From Fluviicola sp. (GTDB taxonomy: Bacteria > Bacteroidota > Bacteroidia > Flavobacteriales_D > Crocinitomicaceae): DNA of 18,748 bases. Position numbers and translations under genes: made by a program. Location of the stretch: NCBI RefSeq assembly GCF_030151805.1, contig NZ_JASLCN010000423.1:1-18748 (forward strand). The letters are read 5' to 3'. Position 1 is the first letter of the stretch; each line of letters begins with the position of its first letter. Below the pieces are notes generated by a model, which saw nothing but the letters and a program-made list of their open reading frames with translations, searched no databases and had not been told where the DNA came from. Shown piece after piece: positions 8,301 to 15,106 of this stretch.

Positions 8301-8506
8301 TATTGCCGCTGATGTTGTCGAAAGGAGTTGGAGCAGCAGGAAACACTTCCATCGGAACCGGTGCGGTAGGAGGAATGTTGATCGGAACCATTTTCGGAGT
8401 GCTGGTGATCCCGATCCTGTTTATCATCTTCCAGAATCTTCAGGAAAAGGTGAGCAGTAAAAAAGCAGACGATGACGAAGAAGTGGGAGCAGAAGGAACT
8501 GCATAA
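5360..8506 (+). CDS. RND-family multidrug efflux transporter (AcrB/HAE1-like)
   Basis: 1048 residues, the normal size for hydrophobe/amphiphile RND pumps. The start MFKRFIEKPVLSTVISVLIV is typical, followed by TM1 and IPVSQYPDIAPPTVQVSASY. The protein repeats as two halves, each with one TM, a large periplasmic loop, then a membrane block; the second half begins near the RRKWVMVAIL segment. Proton-relay residues are present: Asp405-Asp406 in TM4 (GIVVDDAIVVVE) and Lys936 in TM10 (GLLAKNAIL). It is a trimeric inner-membrane drug/proton antiporter working with the adaptor upstream and the channel downstream (29-nt gap). No residue I checked suggests loss of function. Substrate range cannot be inferred. 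A charged tail (DDDEEVGAE) closes the protein. Confidence 0.97.
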   Translation: MFKRFIEKPVLSTVISVLIVILGVLGLIAIPVSQYPDIAPPTVQVSASYQGANADVVLNNVVIPLEEQINGVEDMMYMTSTAGNDGTATITVYFKLGTNPDLAAVNVQNRVSRATSLLPQEVTRAGVVTTKRQASNLLIFTLYSEDSTYDQTFLQNYANINLIPQIKRIKGVGDATAFGLMDYSMRIWLKPDVMASYGLVPDDVNRALAEQNIEAAPGQFGEQGAQSYQYTIKYKGRLKEDTEFGNIVVRVGENGEVLRLKDIARIELGAQNYASSVRVNGKFGLGVAVNQTAGSNAQEVIEGALGVLNEAKASFPKGVKFSTIVNVNDFLDASIEKVFHTLIEAFILVFLVVFLFLQDFRSTLIPAISVPVAIIGTFFFLNLFGFSINLLTLFALVLAIGIVVDDAIVVVEAVHAKLDEGYKSSKRATIDAMDEITGAIISITLVMAAVFVPVSFIQGSTGVFYKQFGLTLAISIILSAVNALTLSPALCALLLKPHKDDHGKKKSYLQRFNVAFNASFDKLTNRYKRSVSFMSRRKWVMVAILAIFTGLLVWGMKTTPKGFVPAEDMGTIFSDITLAPGTSQERTAEVLTEIDSIVRTLPETEFTLRVVGRSIISGTGSSYGMVLTRLKLWDKRERDVKAIIADLFAKTASIKDARIIFFSPPTIQGFGNTAGFEFQLQDKSGGDINKFNEVATNFLGALSQRPEIQYATTSFNPNFPQYQIDVNVPKIKQSGLTVSDVMSVLQGYYGGVYASNFNKFGKQYRVIYQAEPGSRQNLQSLNSIYVRNANGEMAPVSEFITMKQVYGPQVISRFNLFTSISVNGTPNAGFSSGDAMKAIEEVAKTSLPAGYDYEFSGLSREESTGGNQTLYIFLLCVVFVYFLLSAQYESYILPLAVLISLPVGLSGVFIFDKIFEVDNNIYTQITLVMLVGLLAKNAILIVEYAVDRRRKGMSITEAAISGATARLRPILMTSFAFIFGLLPLMLSKGVGAAGNTSIGTGAVGGMLIGTIFGVLVIPILFIIFQNLQEKVSSKKADDDEEVGAEGTA

Positions 8507-8535
8507 GAAAGTATAACGGATTTAAAATAGAATCA

Positions 8536-9936
8536 ATGAAATTCAATAAGATAATAACAACAGGGTTTTTCGTTTTGCTTCTGGTACTGTCGGGTTGTGT
8601 GACTACCAGGTATGAACGACCTGATGCGGTGATCACAGAAAAACTGTATCGTGATCAGGCCTCTGAGGATACCACTTCCATGGCAGATTTGAACTGGAAG
8701 CAGCTTTTTTCGGACCCGAATTTGCAGGATCTGATCGAAAAAGGATTGGCGCAAAACCTGAATTTGAAGCAAGCTGTCTACCGCATGGAATCAGCACAGG
8801 CGTATTTGAAACAAAGTAAAATGGCCTTTATTCCATCCCTGACTTTGGATGTCAATTCAACAGATGCCAAACAATCACAACGCGCTGTCAACGCTCCTCC
8901 GGGACTTTTGAAATTGACAACGCATACCAATCGGATTCAGCTTGGAACGGCTTGGGAATTGGATGTTTGGGGAAAATTGCGCAGTGCGAAAAGAGGAGCG
9001 CTGGCAAGTGTTTTGGAAAGTGAAGCAGGAATGCGTGCAGTTCAGACACAGCTGATTGCAGATATCGCGAATGCATATTACAGCTTGATTTCTCTGGATA
9101 AGCAGTTGAAAATCACCGAAGAAACGGTTGAAGTGAGAAAGCGCCAGGTGGAAACCCTGATCGCACTTCAGGAATCCGGAAAAATCACGAGTGCAGATGT
9201 CGCTCAAAGTCAGGCCAACGCAGCTGCAGGAGAAGTCATGATCCCGGATTTGAAAAATAAGATCTGGCAAACGGAAAACTTGTTAAACTTCTTGCTGGCG
9301 CGCGAACCTCAAGCCATTCAACGTAGTTCTTTGGATGAACAAACGATCTATACCGATTTGAAAACCGGGATTTCTTCCCAGTTGTTGAAAAACCGTCCGG
9401 ATGTGCAGCAAGCAGAATATGCGTTTATCGCAGCGTTTGAAAATACCAATGTAGCGAAGACTTACTTTTACCCTGCGTTTACATTGACCGCAAGCGGTGG
9501 TTTTGCAAGTTTCAAGATCCAGGAATTATTCAGCCAGTCGGTTTTCTACAATATTATCGGAGGTTTGACACAGCCGATCTTCAACCAGGGAAAAAACAAA
9601 ATGCGTTTGCGCCAGGCAAAAGCCGATCAGCAGATTGCGTATTACGGATTTCAAAATGCTATTTTACAAGGGGGGCAAGAAGTTTCGAATGCCCTGTTTT
9701 CTTACCAGAATGCAGTGGAGCGGGAACGGATCCGGCAACAGCAGGTTCAGTTTCTGACCATTGCAGTAGATAATACCCGCGAATTGCTCAGTAACCGTTC
9801 GGGGGTAAATTACACAGATGTCCTGACTTCCGAGCAAAATTTAATTGCGGCTCAAATGAGCGGAATCAATGACAAACTGGATCAATTACAAGCGGTAGTG
9901 AATCTATACAGAGCGCTTGGCGGCGGTTGGAAATAG
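8536..9936 (+). CDS. TolC/NodT-family outer-membrane efflux lipoprotein
   Basis: 466 residues, usual for the outer membrane factor lipoproteins of RND systems. The signal peptide ends in the lipobox LSGC, with Cys21 acylated. The mature part shows the family's two repeated halves: LFSDPNLQDLIEKGLAQNLN, then a long alpha-helical stretch (QAVYRMESAQAYLKQSK), the barrel strand region around WELDVWGKLRSAKRGA, the hinge RPDVQQAEYAFIAAFENTN (around 288), and PIFNQGKNKMRLRQAKADQQ leading into the second helical hairpin. The trimer forms the outer-membrane channel and periplasmic tunnel. It is the last gene of the pump operon and is followed within 20 nt by a strong terminator. Confidence 0.95.
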   Translation: MKFNKIITTGFFVLLLVLSGCVTTRYERPDAVITEKLYRDQASEDTTSMADLNWKQLFSDPNLQDLIEKGLAQNLNLKQAVYRMESAQAYLKQSKMAFIPSLTLDVNSTDAKQSQRAVNAPPGLLKLTTHTNRIQLGTAWELDVWGKLRSAKRGALASVLESEAGMRAVQTQLIADIANAYYSLISLDKQLKITEETVEVRKRQVETLIALQESGKITSADVAQSQANAAAGEVMIPDLKNKIWQTENLLNFLLAREPQAIQRSSLDEQTIYTDLKTGISSQLLKNRPDVQQAEYAFIAAFENTNVAKTYFYPAFTLTASGGFASFKIQELFSQSVFYNIIGGLTQPIFNQGKNKMRLRQAKADQQIAYYGFQNAILQGGQEVSNALFSYQNAVERERIRQQQVQFLTIAVDNTRELLSNRSGVNYTDVLTSEQNLIAAQMSGINDKLDQLQAVVNLYRALGGGWK

Positions 9937-9953
9937 ATGATTTATCAATAAGA

Positions 9954-9991
9954 AAAAACGGCGGTTAATTCAATAATTAACTGCCGTTTTT
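9954..9991 (+). terminator. Strong hairpin terminator of the efflux operon
   Basis: A 17-bp stem (9954-9970 with 9975-9991, one G-T wobble) around a CAAT loop, built from AAAAACGGCGGTTAATT and its complement. Its arm begins with A-run and ends with T-run, so it can terminate in both directions. Confidence 0.9.
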
Positions 9992-10078
9992 ATTTGAATT
10001 GAACGCAACTGATTGTGTTAAGCCCCGTCTTTCAAAGGACTGGAACTTACCCTAAACTTAAATGCAGTTGCGCACCGT

Positions 10079-13000
10079 ATGAAATCTCCGATCCTACTCT
10101 CCCTTTTCCTGTTGGCTTCCAAAATACTTTTTGGCCAGTTGCAGGTTACCTCAGTGACACCAACCGAAAGCACTTGTCAGAATAACGGCGGTATTTCCAT
10201 TGCTGCGTCCACAACACACCCGCCACTGACCTACAGTATTGTTTCAGGCCCGGTTACGCAAGCTGTTCAAACCAATAACACATTTACGTCACTGCCGCCA
10301 GGAAATTACACGGTAGATATTGCCGATGGAGCAGGTCAGCATTCGTTGCAAAATGTGACGGTGACAGGAACTTATTCCATGATCGATTTTAATCCTGTGA
10401 AAGTTGCACCTTATTGCCCCGGAGGCAATACCGGAAGTTTGACGGGAAACCTGGTTCCCAATACCGGGTTAGCTCCGGTTTCATGGCAATTAATACCTGC
10501 TTCTGGCACTGCAACACCTGTGCAGAGCAGTAATTCGTTCCCCAATCTGTCTGCCGGAACCTACAGTCTCAGAGCAACCGATGCCTGTAATAATTTGCGC
10601 ACAATTGCTGTGACGATCCAGGACCCGGTAACCAATATGATGTTCGGAAGTCACTTAATGGCCGAAAAAACGGGATGTGATACGATGAGTATTTCGTACT
10701 ACCTGATGGCGGAAAATGTGCGTTTGCCTTTTACGTATCAATACACAACTTCCAGCGGGATCGTAACAACTACTTCGCAAACGCTTTTGGATACTTCTGC
10801 ACTTCACACACATGGTTATATCCGTATTTCGCAAACCATTCCCGGTTTAACGTATGGAGATTTTGCCCAGCTTACTATTACAAATGCTTGTGGAGAGCAA
10901 ATAACATCCGATCTGTTGAATATGTATCCATTCGTTTTTTATCCGACTTACACGTTTAGCGAATGCGGGAATTCTGTGAATGCGGCATTTGGAAATCTTC
11001 CAACCGCTTTCAGCCCGGATCATACTTTTTTGAATCATCCTGTGAGTTATACGATGACAAATATTACAACCGGTGTCGTCACTTCTGCAGGAACTGTTTC
11101 GAATACCGGACCGGTATCCGGTGTGCTGATTGCAGATGAGTTAACAACCGGTGAAACCTATCATTTGGTCATTACGGATGGCTGCGGAGAAACATTTGAG
11201 CAGGATTATTTAATTCCGGGGCAAGCTCCGCCGGCTATTATTGAACAAGTGATTATTAGTCCGGCTTGTATCGATTCGGTGGTAGGTACTTACCGTGTTC
11301 AAACGAGTGGTTTTGGTGTTAATTCAAGACTTGTTTTACTTTCAGGTCCGGCAACGTTGGGAAGTACCGATCCTGAATTTGCTTATTCAGACACTTATTC
11401 GTATCCGGATACGATTCCCGGCAACGATTATTTTTTCATCAGTAATCTGGCAATCGGAACCTATACGTATAAGGTCATAGATGATTGTGGGAATGAGCTT
11501 CCCGGCACGTTTACAATCAATTCCCAGGATGTAACCCATTTAGCATATATGCACCACTACAAAAGAGGCTGTCCGGGTGAAAATAAAATCTATTTCTCCC
11601 TGGCCGGTTCAGGATATGCCATTATTCGTGATTTGGTCAATGATACCATTTTGGATGAAGTTCCGTTTAGCTCTTACGGTGGACAGGTGAATAGTGATTC
11701 CCTTTTAAATCTGTCTTCAGGGCCTTATGAAATTACGTTTGAATATGAAAATAATGCCGCGTATGTAGTCAATGACACAGACATACCTTGTGCCTTGATC
11801 ATCGATACGATTCACATCGAACCGTATGTGTTTCCGGATGTTTTCACCAGTAATTCCATTTTGTGCAACACGAATATCCACCTGGAATTAATTCCGGATA
11901 CCACAAAAGGAGTTGCGCCATATCAATACGAAATTATTGGCGGACCTCAGCTGTTTCCACTTCAAAGCTCAAATATCTTTTCGGTCAGTTCCACGGGAAT
12001 TTATACGGTCCGGATTTTGGACGCATGCGGAAATGCTTCCTCCAAACAGGTTACGGTAGACTCGCTCACATTCACAGATCCACAAGCTGTTACAGATTGT
12101 AATAATTCGATCTTGATTTTCCCATCATCAGATTATACCACTTTCGAATGGATCACACCGGATAATCAGGTTTTTGAGGGAGACAGTTTGGTGCTTAATC
12201 CGGTTACTCCGGCTGATACGGGAATGTACCACATTTCCAAAATTGTAAACATCAATGGTTGCACAGATACGTTTCATCTGGATTATCATGTGACCATGAA
12301 CGGAATCATCAACACCGATTATTTTGTGTGTCCCGGAGATTCTGTTTTGGTGTCGGGAATTTATTACGGACCGGGAGTCCATAGCGAAATGCTCCAGGGA
12401 GCAAACGGATGTGACAGTATTATTCAAACCACCGTTTTGACTTTAGAATCACAGATTGATACGAATCAGGTAGTGCTGTGTTTTGGAGATAGTTTGGAAA
12501 TTACTCCGGGCATTTATGTCAATAGTGCGGGAATGTATCTCGATTCACTTCAGAATCCGGCAGGTTGTTATGATTTTGTGCTTACCGATTTGAAAGTGAG
12601 TGGAATTCCTTCTGTAAGAGATTTGGTAATTTGTAGCGGCGATAGTGCTCTCCTGGGAAACCGTTATTATGATGAGTCCGGAACGTATGTTGAAACCATT
12701 CAGACTGCTTCGGGTTGCGACAGTATTGCGACGTTGAATCTGACAGTCCTGCCGCCCAAATTTTCCACGATCACACATACGATGTGCGCAGGAGAAGTTT
12801 TCAGTCACAATGGGCTCGATTACACACAAACCGGAACGTATACGCAAACATTTCCGACTGCTGCTTGCGACAGCATTGTTACGATTCACATCCTTGTTTT
12901 TCCGCCACTTTCGGTTCGTGCAACAGCAACAAATGCGTTGGATGTACAATATGGGGATATAGTCCACTTAAATGGGCAAACAACAGGTGGTACGGAACCG

Positions 13001-13429
13001 TTTATTTACTTCTGGTCAAGTGAAGGAATTTTGAACGATCATTCGATTAAAACCCCGATGACAACCGTTGTCAGTTCCAATTGGTTTGCAGTAACGGTGA
13101 TGGATGCCAATGGTTGTATCGCAATTGACAGTGTTTTCATTGGCATGTCGGAAACATCTACGTTGTATGTGCCTAATTCATTTACACCTGGAAAAGATGG
13201 CGTTAATGATGTTTTCCGGGTGAAATACACCAATATTTCCGAATTCAGAATCCTCATTTTTGACCGTTGGGGAGAAGTGATTTTTGAGTCGGGTGACGTC
13301 AATTTTGGATGGGATGCAACATACCGAGGAAAAGTGGTTCAGGATGGAATTTATGTGTACAAAATCGCGGCACTTGGAAAAGACCAGGTGAATTATGACC
13401 TGACGGGACATATTACGGTGATCAAATAA
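10079..13429 (+). CDS. T9SS type B cargo protein with ~51-residue Cys/GDS repeats
   Basis: 1116 residues. A signal peptide (MKSPILLSLFLLASKILFGQ) leads into SprB/Ig-like beta modules: a CQNNGGISI segment ending in LPPGNYTVDIADGAG, and CPGGNTGSL ending in LSAGTYSLRATDACN. Residues ~747-950 contain four tandem units whose first cysteines fall at 751, 801, 852 and 903. Each unit follows C-x-GDS ... G-x-Y ... SGTY ... GCDSI. The last ~88 residues (from 1029, LYVPNSFTPGKDGVNDVF, then FDRWGEVIFES, then DGIYVYKIAALG) are the T9SS type B/gliding-motility-associated C-terminal domain (TIGR04131/CHU_C-like), which directs export across the outer membrane by the type IX system. It is likely a large adhesin or surface matrix protein; no enzymatic domain was seen. 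It follows the pump terminator, so it must have its own promoter, which I could not identify in 9992-10078. Confidence 0.93.
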   Translation: MKSPILLSLFLLASKILFGQLQVTSVTPTESTCQNNGGISIAASTTHPPLTYSIVSGPVTQAVQTNNTFTSLPPGNYTVDIADGAGQHSLQNVTVTGTYSMIDFNPVKVAPYCPGGNTGSLTGNLVPNTGLAPVSWQLIPASGTATPVQSSNSFPNLSAGTYSLRATDACNNLRTIAVTIQDPVTNMMFGSHLMAEKTGCDTMSISYYLMAENVRLPFTYQYTTSSGIVTTTSQTLLDTSALHTHGYIRISQTIPGLTYGDFAQLTITNACGEQITSDLLNMYPFVFYPTYTFSECGNSVNAAFGNLPTAFSPDHTFLNHPVSYTMTNITTGVVTSAGTVSNTGPVSGVLIADELTTGETYHLVITDGCGETFEQDYLIPGQAPPAIIEQVIISPACIDSVVGTYRVQTSGFGVNSRLVLLSGPATLGSTDPEFAYSDTYSYPDTIPGNDYFFISNLAIGTYTYKVIDDCGNELPGTFTINSQDVTHLAYMHHYKRGCPGENKIYFSLAGSGYAIIRDLVNDTILDEVPFSSYGGQVNSDSLLNLSSGPYEITFEYENNAAYVVNDTDIPCALIIDTIHIEPYVFPDVFTSNSILCNTNIHLELIPDTTKGVAPYQYEIIGGPQLFPLQSSNIFSVSSTGIYTVRILDACGNASSKQVTVDSLTFTDPQAVTDCNNSILIFPSSDYTTFEWITPDNQVFEGDSLVLNPVTPADTGMYHISKIVNINGCTDTFHLDYHVTMNGIINTDYFVCPGDSVLVSGIYYGPGVHSEMLQGANGCDSIIQTTVLTLESQIDTNQVVLCFGDSLEITPGIYVNSAGMYLDSLQNPAGCYDFVLTDLKVSGIPSVRDLVICSGDSALLGNRYYDESGTYVETIQTASGCDSIATLNLTVLPPKFSTITHTMCAGEVFSHNGLDYTQTGTYTQTFPTAACDSIVTIHILVFPPLSVRATATNALDVQYGDIVHLNGQTTGGTEPFIYFWSSEGILNDHSIKTPMTTVVSSNWFAVTVMDANGCIAIDSVFIGMSETSTLYVPNSFTPGKDGVNDVFRVKYTNISEFRILIFDRWGEVIFESGDVNFGWDATYRGKVVQDGIYVYKIAALGKDQVNYDLTGHITVIK

Positions 13430-13742
13430 AAGCAAATGCAGCAATACCCGTGAAGCTGGGACATCAAATACCGTCACCGGATTCCTTGCTCCGCGTGGAT
13501 CGGAAGAATGTTGAGTACAGGTAAAGCGTCCCAAAAGAACATGCTTACCTTACATCCGTATTTTTTCGGCAGTTTTTAATCCTTTTCATAAGCTGAATGG
13601 ATGCAATAACAAGCCACTGTTAACCCGGTAATAAAGGATCAATATAGCATCAATAAGGCATAGATATAGCGACGTTTGTACCAATTCTTAACGATTATAC
13701 AGCTTTCTAATCTCCCTCATTCAACCGCTTTACCCCTCTTGA
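13430..13742. other. Intergenic region without a recognised gene
   Basis: I find no credible coding sequence on either strand; the short antisense frame reaching back from 13534 overlaps the conserved T9SS domain and looks like a shadow. The first ~100 bases are visibly more GC-rich than the rest and hold several short complementary words (TGGGAC with GTCCCA; AGGTAA with TTACCT), so a structured 3' end or a non-coding RNA is conceivable. The remainder is ordinary AT-rich spacer. Confidence 0.5.
13519..13550 (+). terminator. Possible weak terminator after the T9SS cargo gene
   Basis: AGGTAAAGC (13519-13527) pairs with GCTTACCT (13543-13550) with one bulged A around a 15-nt loop. A run of six or more T begins about 10 nt later (from ~13559). 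The large loop and distant T-run make this a weak call. Confidence 0.3.
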
Positions 13743-13791
13743 TAATTCGCTCATTGATAATCACCCTGATTCGTAATTAGTCATATATTTA
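13743..13791 (+). promoter_or_regulatory. Upstream control region of lipoprotein 1 (copy 1 of a duplicated element)
   Basis: TAATTCGCT (13743-13751) and ATTCGTAATTA (13769-13779) are separated by 17 nt, followed by TATATTTA (13784-13791), a TAnnTTTA variant of the Bacteroidota -7 box 22 nt before the ATG. The same words recur in front of the second lipoprotein. No good -33 TTG is visible, so the promoter part is tentative. Confidence 0.45.
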
Positions 13792-13813
13792 CTTCGATTA
13801 AAACAAAAAACGA

Positions 13814-14188
13814 ATGAAAAATCTAAGAACAATAGCACTCATCGGATTGGGCTTTATGGCGATTCAATCCTGTTCAAAGCAAAGCGAAATATGTGATTGT
13901 ATGGATGTTGCCACTGAGCTGATGAAAGGTGAGCGCGAGCACAATTATGACGGTACATTCGGAAAGAAATTTGATGCAGAGCACAAAGCTGAAAAAGCGA
14001 AGTGTGAGAAACTGAATGATATCAAAGATAAAGCCAGTCAGGAAAAAATGCGCAAAGAATCGAAGGAATGCAGTAGTTATGCTGAATTTAAGGAAGAAAG
14101 AATCAAATCACTGGAACATTTGAAAAAACAGATGCCCGAACTTTCGAAAGGAATTGATCAGTCAATCGAAAAACTCAAAGCGGAGTAA
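13814..14188 (+). CDS. Small lipoprotein, tandem paralogue 1
   Basis: 124 residues, function not recognised. An N-terminal lipoprotein signal (MKNLRTIALIGLGFMAIQSC) places the lipidated cysteine at 20. The mature part is short, charged and mostly helical (KKFDAEHKAEKAKCEKL, KASQEKMRKESKECSS, then SLEHLKKQMPELSKGIDQSI). Four further cysteines form a CxC pair (ICDC) plus two single residues, all conserved in the neighbouring copy. Without an RKDE-rich export tag it could sit in either membrane. It shares roughly 70% identity by eye with the next gene, along with its leader and upstream DNA, so the pair arose by a local tandem duplication. A periplasmic metal- or disulfide-related role is only a guess from the cysteines. 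Confidence 0.85.
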   Translation: MKNLRTIALIGLGFMAIQSCSKQSEICDCMDVATELMKGEREHNYDGTFGKKFDAEHKAEKAKCEKLNDIKDKASQEKMRKESKECSSYAEFKEERIKSLEHLKKQMPELSKGIDQSIEKLKAE

Positions 14189-14227
14189 ATTTGGATTCGA
14201 ATAGGTGTAATTTTCATTCGTGCCTCG

Positions 14228-14263
14228 TAATTCGCTATTCGTAATTATTTTGTGGTACATTTA
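14228..14263 (+). promoter_or_regulatory. Upstream control region of lipoprotein 2 (copy 2 of the duplicated element)
   Basis: TAATTCGCT (14228-14236) abuts ATTCGTAATTA (14237-14247) directly, lacking the 17 nt found between them in copy 1. TACATTTA at 14256-14263 is the matching -7-like box, 21 nt before the ATG. The leader AAAAAACGAATGAAAAAT is identical in both copies. Confidence 0.45.
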
Positions 14264-14284
14264 CCCAACTTAAATAAAAAACGA

Positions 14285-14662
14285 ATGAAAAATTTAAAGG
14301 TAATTGCACTAATCGGATTGGGATTCATGACAATTCAATCTTGTACTAAACAAAGTGAATTGTGTGAGTGTACTGACTTGGCTACTGAAATGATGAAAGG
14401 TGATCGTGAGAAAAATTACGACGGAACTTTCCAAAAGAAATTTGCTGAAGAGCACAAAGCTGAAGAGGCAAAATGTAAGAAAATTTACGAAGGGAAAAAC
14501 GATAAAGCAAGTCAGGAAAAACTGCGCAAAGAAATGAAAGAGTGCAGCGGATACGATGCATTCAAAGACGAAACAATTAAGTCAATGGAGCATTTGAAAA
14601 AACAAATGCCTGAGCTTTCTAAAGAAATTGACAAGTCAATCAAAGAATTGCAGGCAGAATAA
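14285..14662 (+). CDS. Small lipoprotein, tandem paralogue 2
   Basis: 125 residues from ATG 14285. An upstream in-frame GTG at 14252 would place 11 charged residues before the lipoprotein signal and fall inside the -7-like box, so it is rejected. The signal MKNLKVIALIGLGFMTIQSC gives a lipidated Cys20. The arrangement copies the preceding gene: ELCECTD, MKGDREKNYDGTF, AKCKK, KASQEKLRKEMKECSG and EHLKKQMPELSKEIDKSIKE, with all four mature cysteines kept and a one-residue length difference near the middle. Substitutions are mostly conservative, so both copies seem to be under selection. No domain of known function was recognised. A terminator follows 20 nt after the stop. Confidence 0.87.
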   Translation: MKNLKVIALIGLGFMTIQSCTKQSELCECTDLATEMMKGDREKNYDGTFQKKFAEEHKAEEAKCKKIYEGKNDKASQEKLRKEMKECSGYDAFKDETIKSMEHLKKQMPELSKEIDKSIKELQAE

Positions 14663-14682
14663 TTGATTCTGAAAATATTGGA

Positions 14683-14715
14683 AAAGTCGCCGGTCGAAAG
14701 ATCGGTGGCTTTTTT
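14683..14715 (+). terminator. Rho-independent terminator after the lipoprotein pair
   Basis: AAAGTCGCCGGTC (14683-14695) pairs fully, with three G-T wobbles, with 14700-14712 around a GAAA tetraloop and runs into six T (14710-14715). Confidence 0.85.
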
Positions 14716-15020
14716 GTTGAATGATGTTTTTAGGAGAATTTAAGGAGTTGTTAGTTATATAAATGATTGTAACCCCAATTTTGTATATAGAAGAGCAACT
14801 TATTTTTAATTAGTTATAATTTCATTCATTAACTTGCTGATTTACAGACTCGTCCCAATATTGGGAAATTGGGATTTCGGGAATTTCCAAAAACGCGACC
14901 AAACCAGGTTCAAGCGACTTTTGTATAAGTCAACGAAATTATCCACCTGACTTTAAGTAAACCGCTTAATTTCACTTTTTTGATTAATTTATGTTACATA
15001 AGTGTAAAATTTTAGTTTAT
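14716..15020. other. AT-rich intergenic region with palindromes
   Basis: No coding sequence was found. TTAGTTATA occurs at 14751-14759 and 14810-14818. Two overlapping inverted repeats lie at 14854-14888 (listed separately). TTTG at 14780-14783 and TATTTTTA at 14801-14808 form a weak promoter-like pair with a short 17-nt spacer. It may hold an unannotated small transcript or simply be the long control region of the giant gene downstream. Confidence 0.4.
14854..14888. repeat. Overlapping palindrome and inverted repeat upstream of the giant gene
   Basis: CCCAATATTGGG (14854-14865) is a perfect 12-bp palindrome. Its last two bases begin a second dyad, GGAAATT (14864-14870) with AATTTCC (14882-14888), around an 11-nt loop containing GGGATTTCGG. 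Overlapping dyads of this kind suit protein-binding sites; no specific factor is recognised. Confidence 0.5.
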
Positions 15021-15054
15021 TTGCAATAAATAAATCAAAAAACTGTTACTTTTA
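15021..15054 (+). promoter_or_regulatory. Possible promoter of the giant exported protein
   Basis: TACTTTTA (15047-15054) is a TAnnTTTA variant of the -7 box. TTTG ending at 15023 could be the -33 element, with a slightly long 23-nt spacer. The ATG at 15107 would follow a ~45-nt leader. Confidence 0.35.
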
Positions 15055-15106
15055 GAACCACAACACTTATGACTACAACACATTTTTTGAACCTAAATCA
15101 ATCAAA

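Noticed and set aside
12317..12950. CRISPR or DNA-level tandem repeat in the T9SS gene
   Set aside because: The periodicity is at the protein level only; the nucleotide sequences of the four units are too diverged for a DNA repeat.
13178..13534. Minus-strand open frame of 118 codons over the end of the T9SS gene
   Set aside because: It lies mostly antisense to the conserved type B sorting domain, has no recognisable motifs, and starts in the non-coding spacer; it is a shadow frame.
15069..15106. ATG at 15069 as the start of the giant protein
   Set aside because: This ATG is in a different frame and meets a stop after 17 codons; the start at 15107 is the first ATG in the long frame after the in-frame TAG at 15053.
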